The notes under the pieces were generated by a model. That model saw only the letters and a program-made list of their open reading frames with translations, did not search any database and had not been told where the DNA came from. This document shows positions 5,943 through 5,943 of a stretch of 5,943 nucleotides of DNA, piece after piece. A program made the translations under genes and the position numbers. The first letter of the stretch is position 1. Each line of letters begins with the position of its first letter. This DNA comes from Halanaerobiales bacterium (GTDB taxonomy: Bacteria > Bacillota > Halanaerobiia > Halanaerobiales > JADQBU01): contig JADQBU010000323.1 in the NCBI GenBank assembly GCA_016278435.1, forward strand, positions 1 through 5,943, in the 5' to 3' direction.

Positions 5943-5943
5943 T

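Noticed and set aside
1..5943. CRISPR array, tRNA or rRNA genes
   Set aside because: I saw no regularly spaced direct repeats, no cloverleaf-like segments and no rRNA-like sequence on either strand.

Overview
The window is AT-rich DNA with Bacillota-style expression signals: consensus-like sigma-A promoters and purine-rich Shine-Dalgarno sites. It nevertheless encodes a protein that looks like an outer-membrane beta-barrel and a LolA-like periplasmic protein. That combination suggests a low-GC diderm bacterium, most plausibly a diderm Bacillota such as Halanaerobiales. This is inference; other low-GC diderms are not excluded.

Layout. (1) Bases 1-293, + strand, hold the decayed 3' end of a FecE-type ABC transporter ATPase gene. 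It has lost the segment after the H-loop and carries a +1 frameshift. A small unrecognised reading frame (253-570, +) overlaps its tail. (2) Bases 596-5594, all on the - strand, look like one four-gene operon, read right to left: a 762-aa MMPL/RND-superfamily exporter, a secreted LolA-like protein of the COG2834 type, a secreted probable beta-barrel protein, and a TetR-family regulator. A short GC hairpin with four Ts follows the exporter gene and may partly attenuate downstream expression. (3) Bases 5595-5943 are non-coding. Reading leftward toward the operon they contain a near-perfect sigma-A promoter (P1), an 18-bp imperfect inverted repeat with the core ACGAACGTTCGT that resembles a TetR operator just downstream of the P1 start, a weaker second promoter (P2), and a 17-bp perfect palindrome over the P2 start. 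The right edge holds a strong two-part hairpin, possibly the end of an IS200/IS605-like element or a small structured RNA running out of the window.

How the parts fit. The exporter (inner membrane), LolA-like carrier (periplasm) and barrel (outer membrane) would together span a diderm envelope. The pattern parallels the RND + DUF1329 + DUF1302 gene sets of Proteobacteria, where DUF1329 is LolA-like and DUF1302 is a predicted barrel. A reasonable hypothesis is a TetR-controlled machine that moves a lipid or other amphipathic molecule from the inner membrane to or through the outer membrane. The regulator is the last gene and its likely operator lies just below P1, so negative autoregulation of the whole operon is the simplest model. 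The substrate cannot be read from the sequence.
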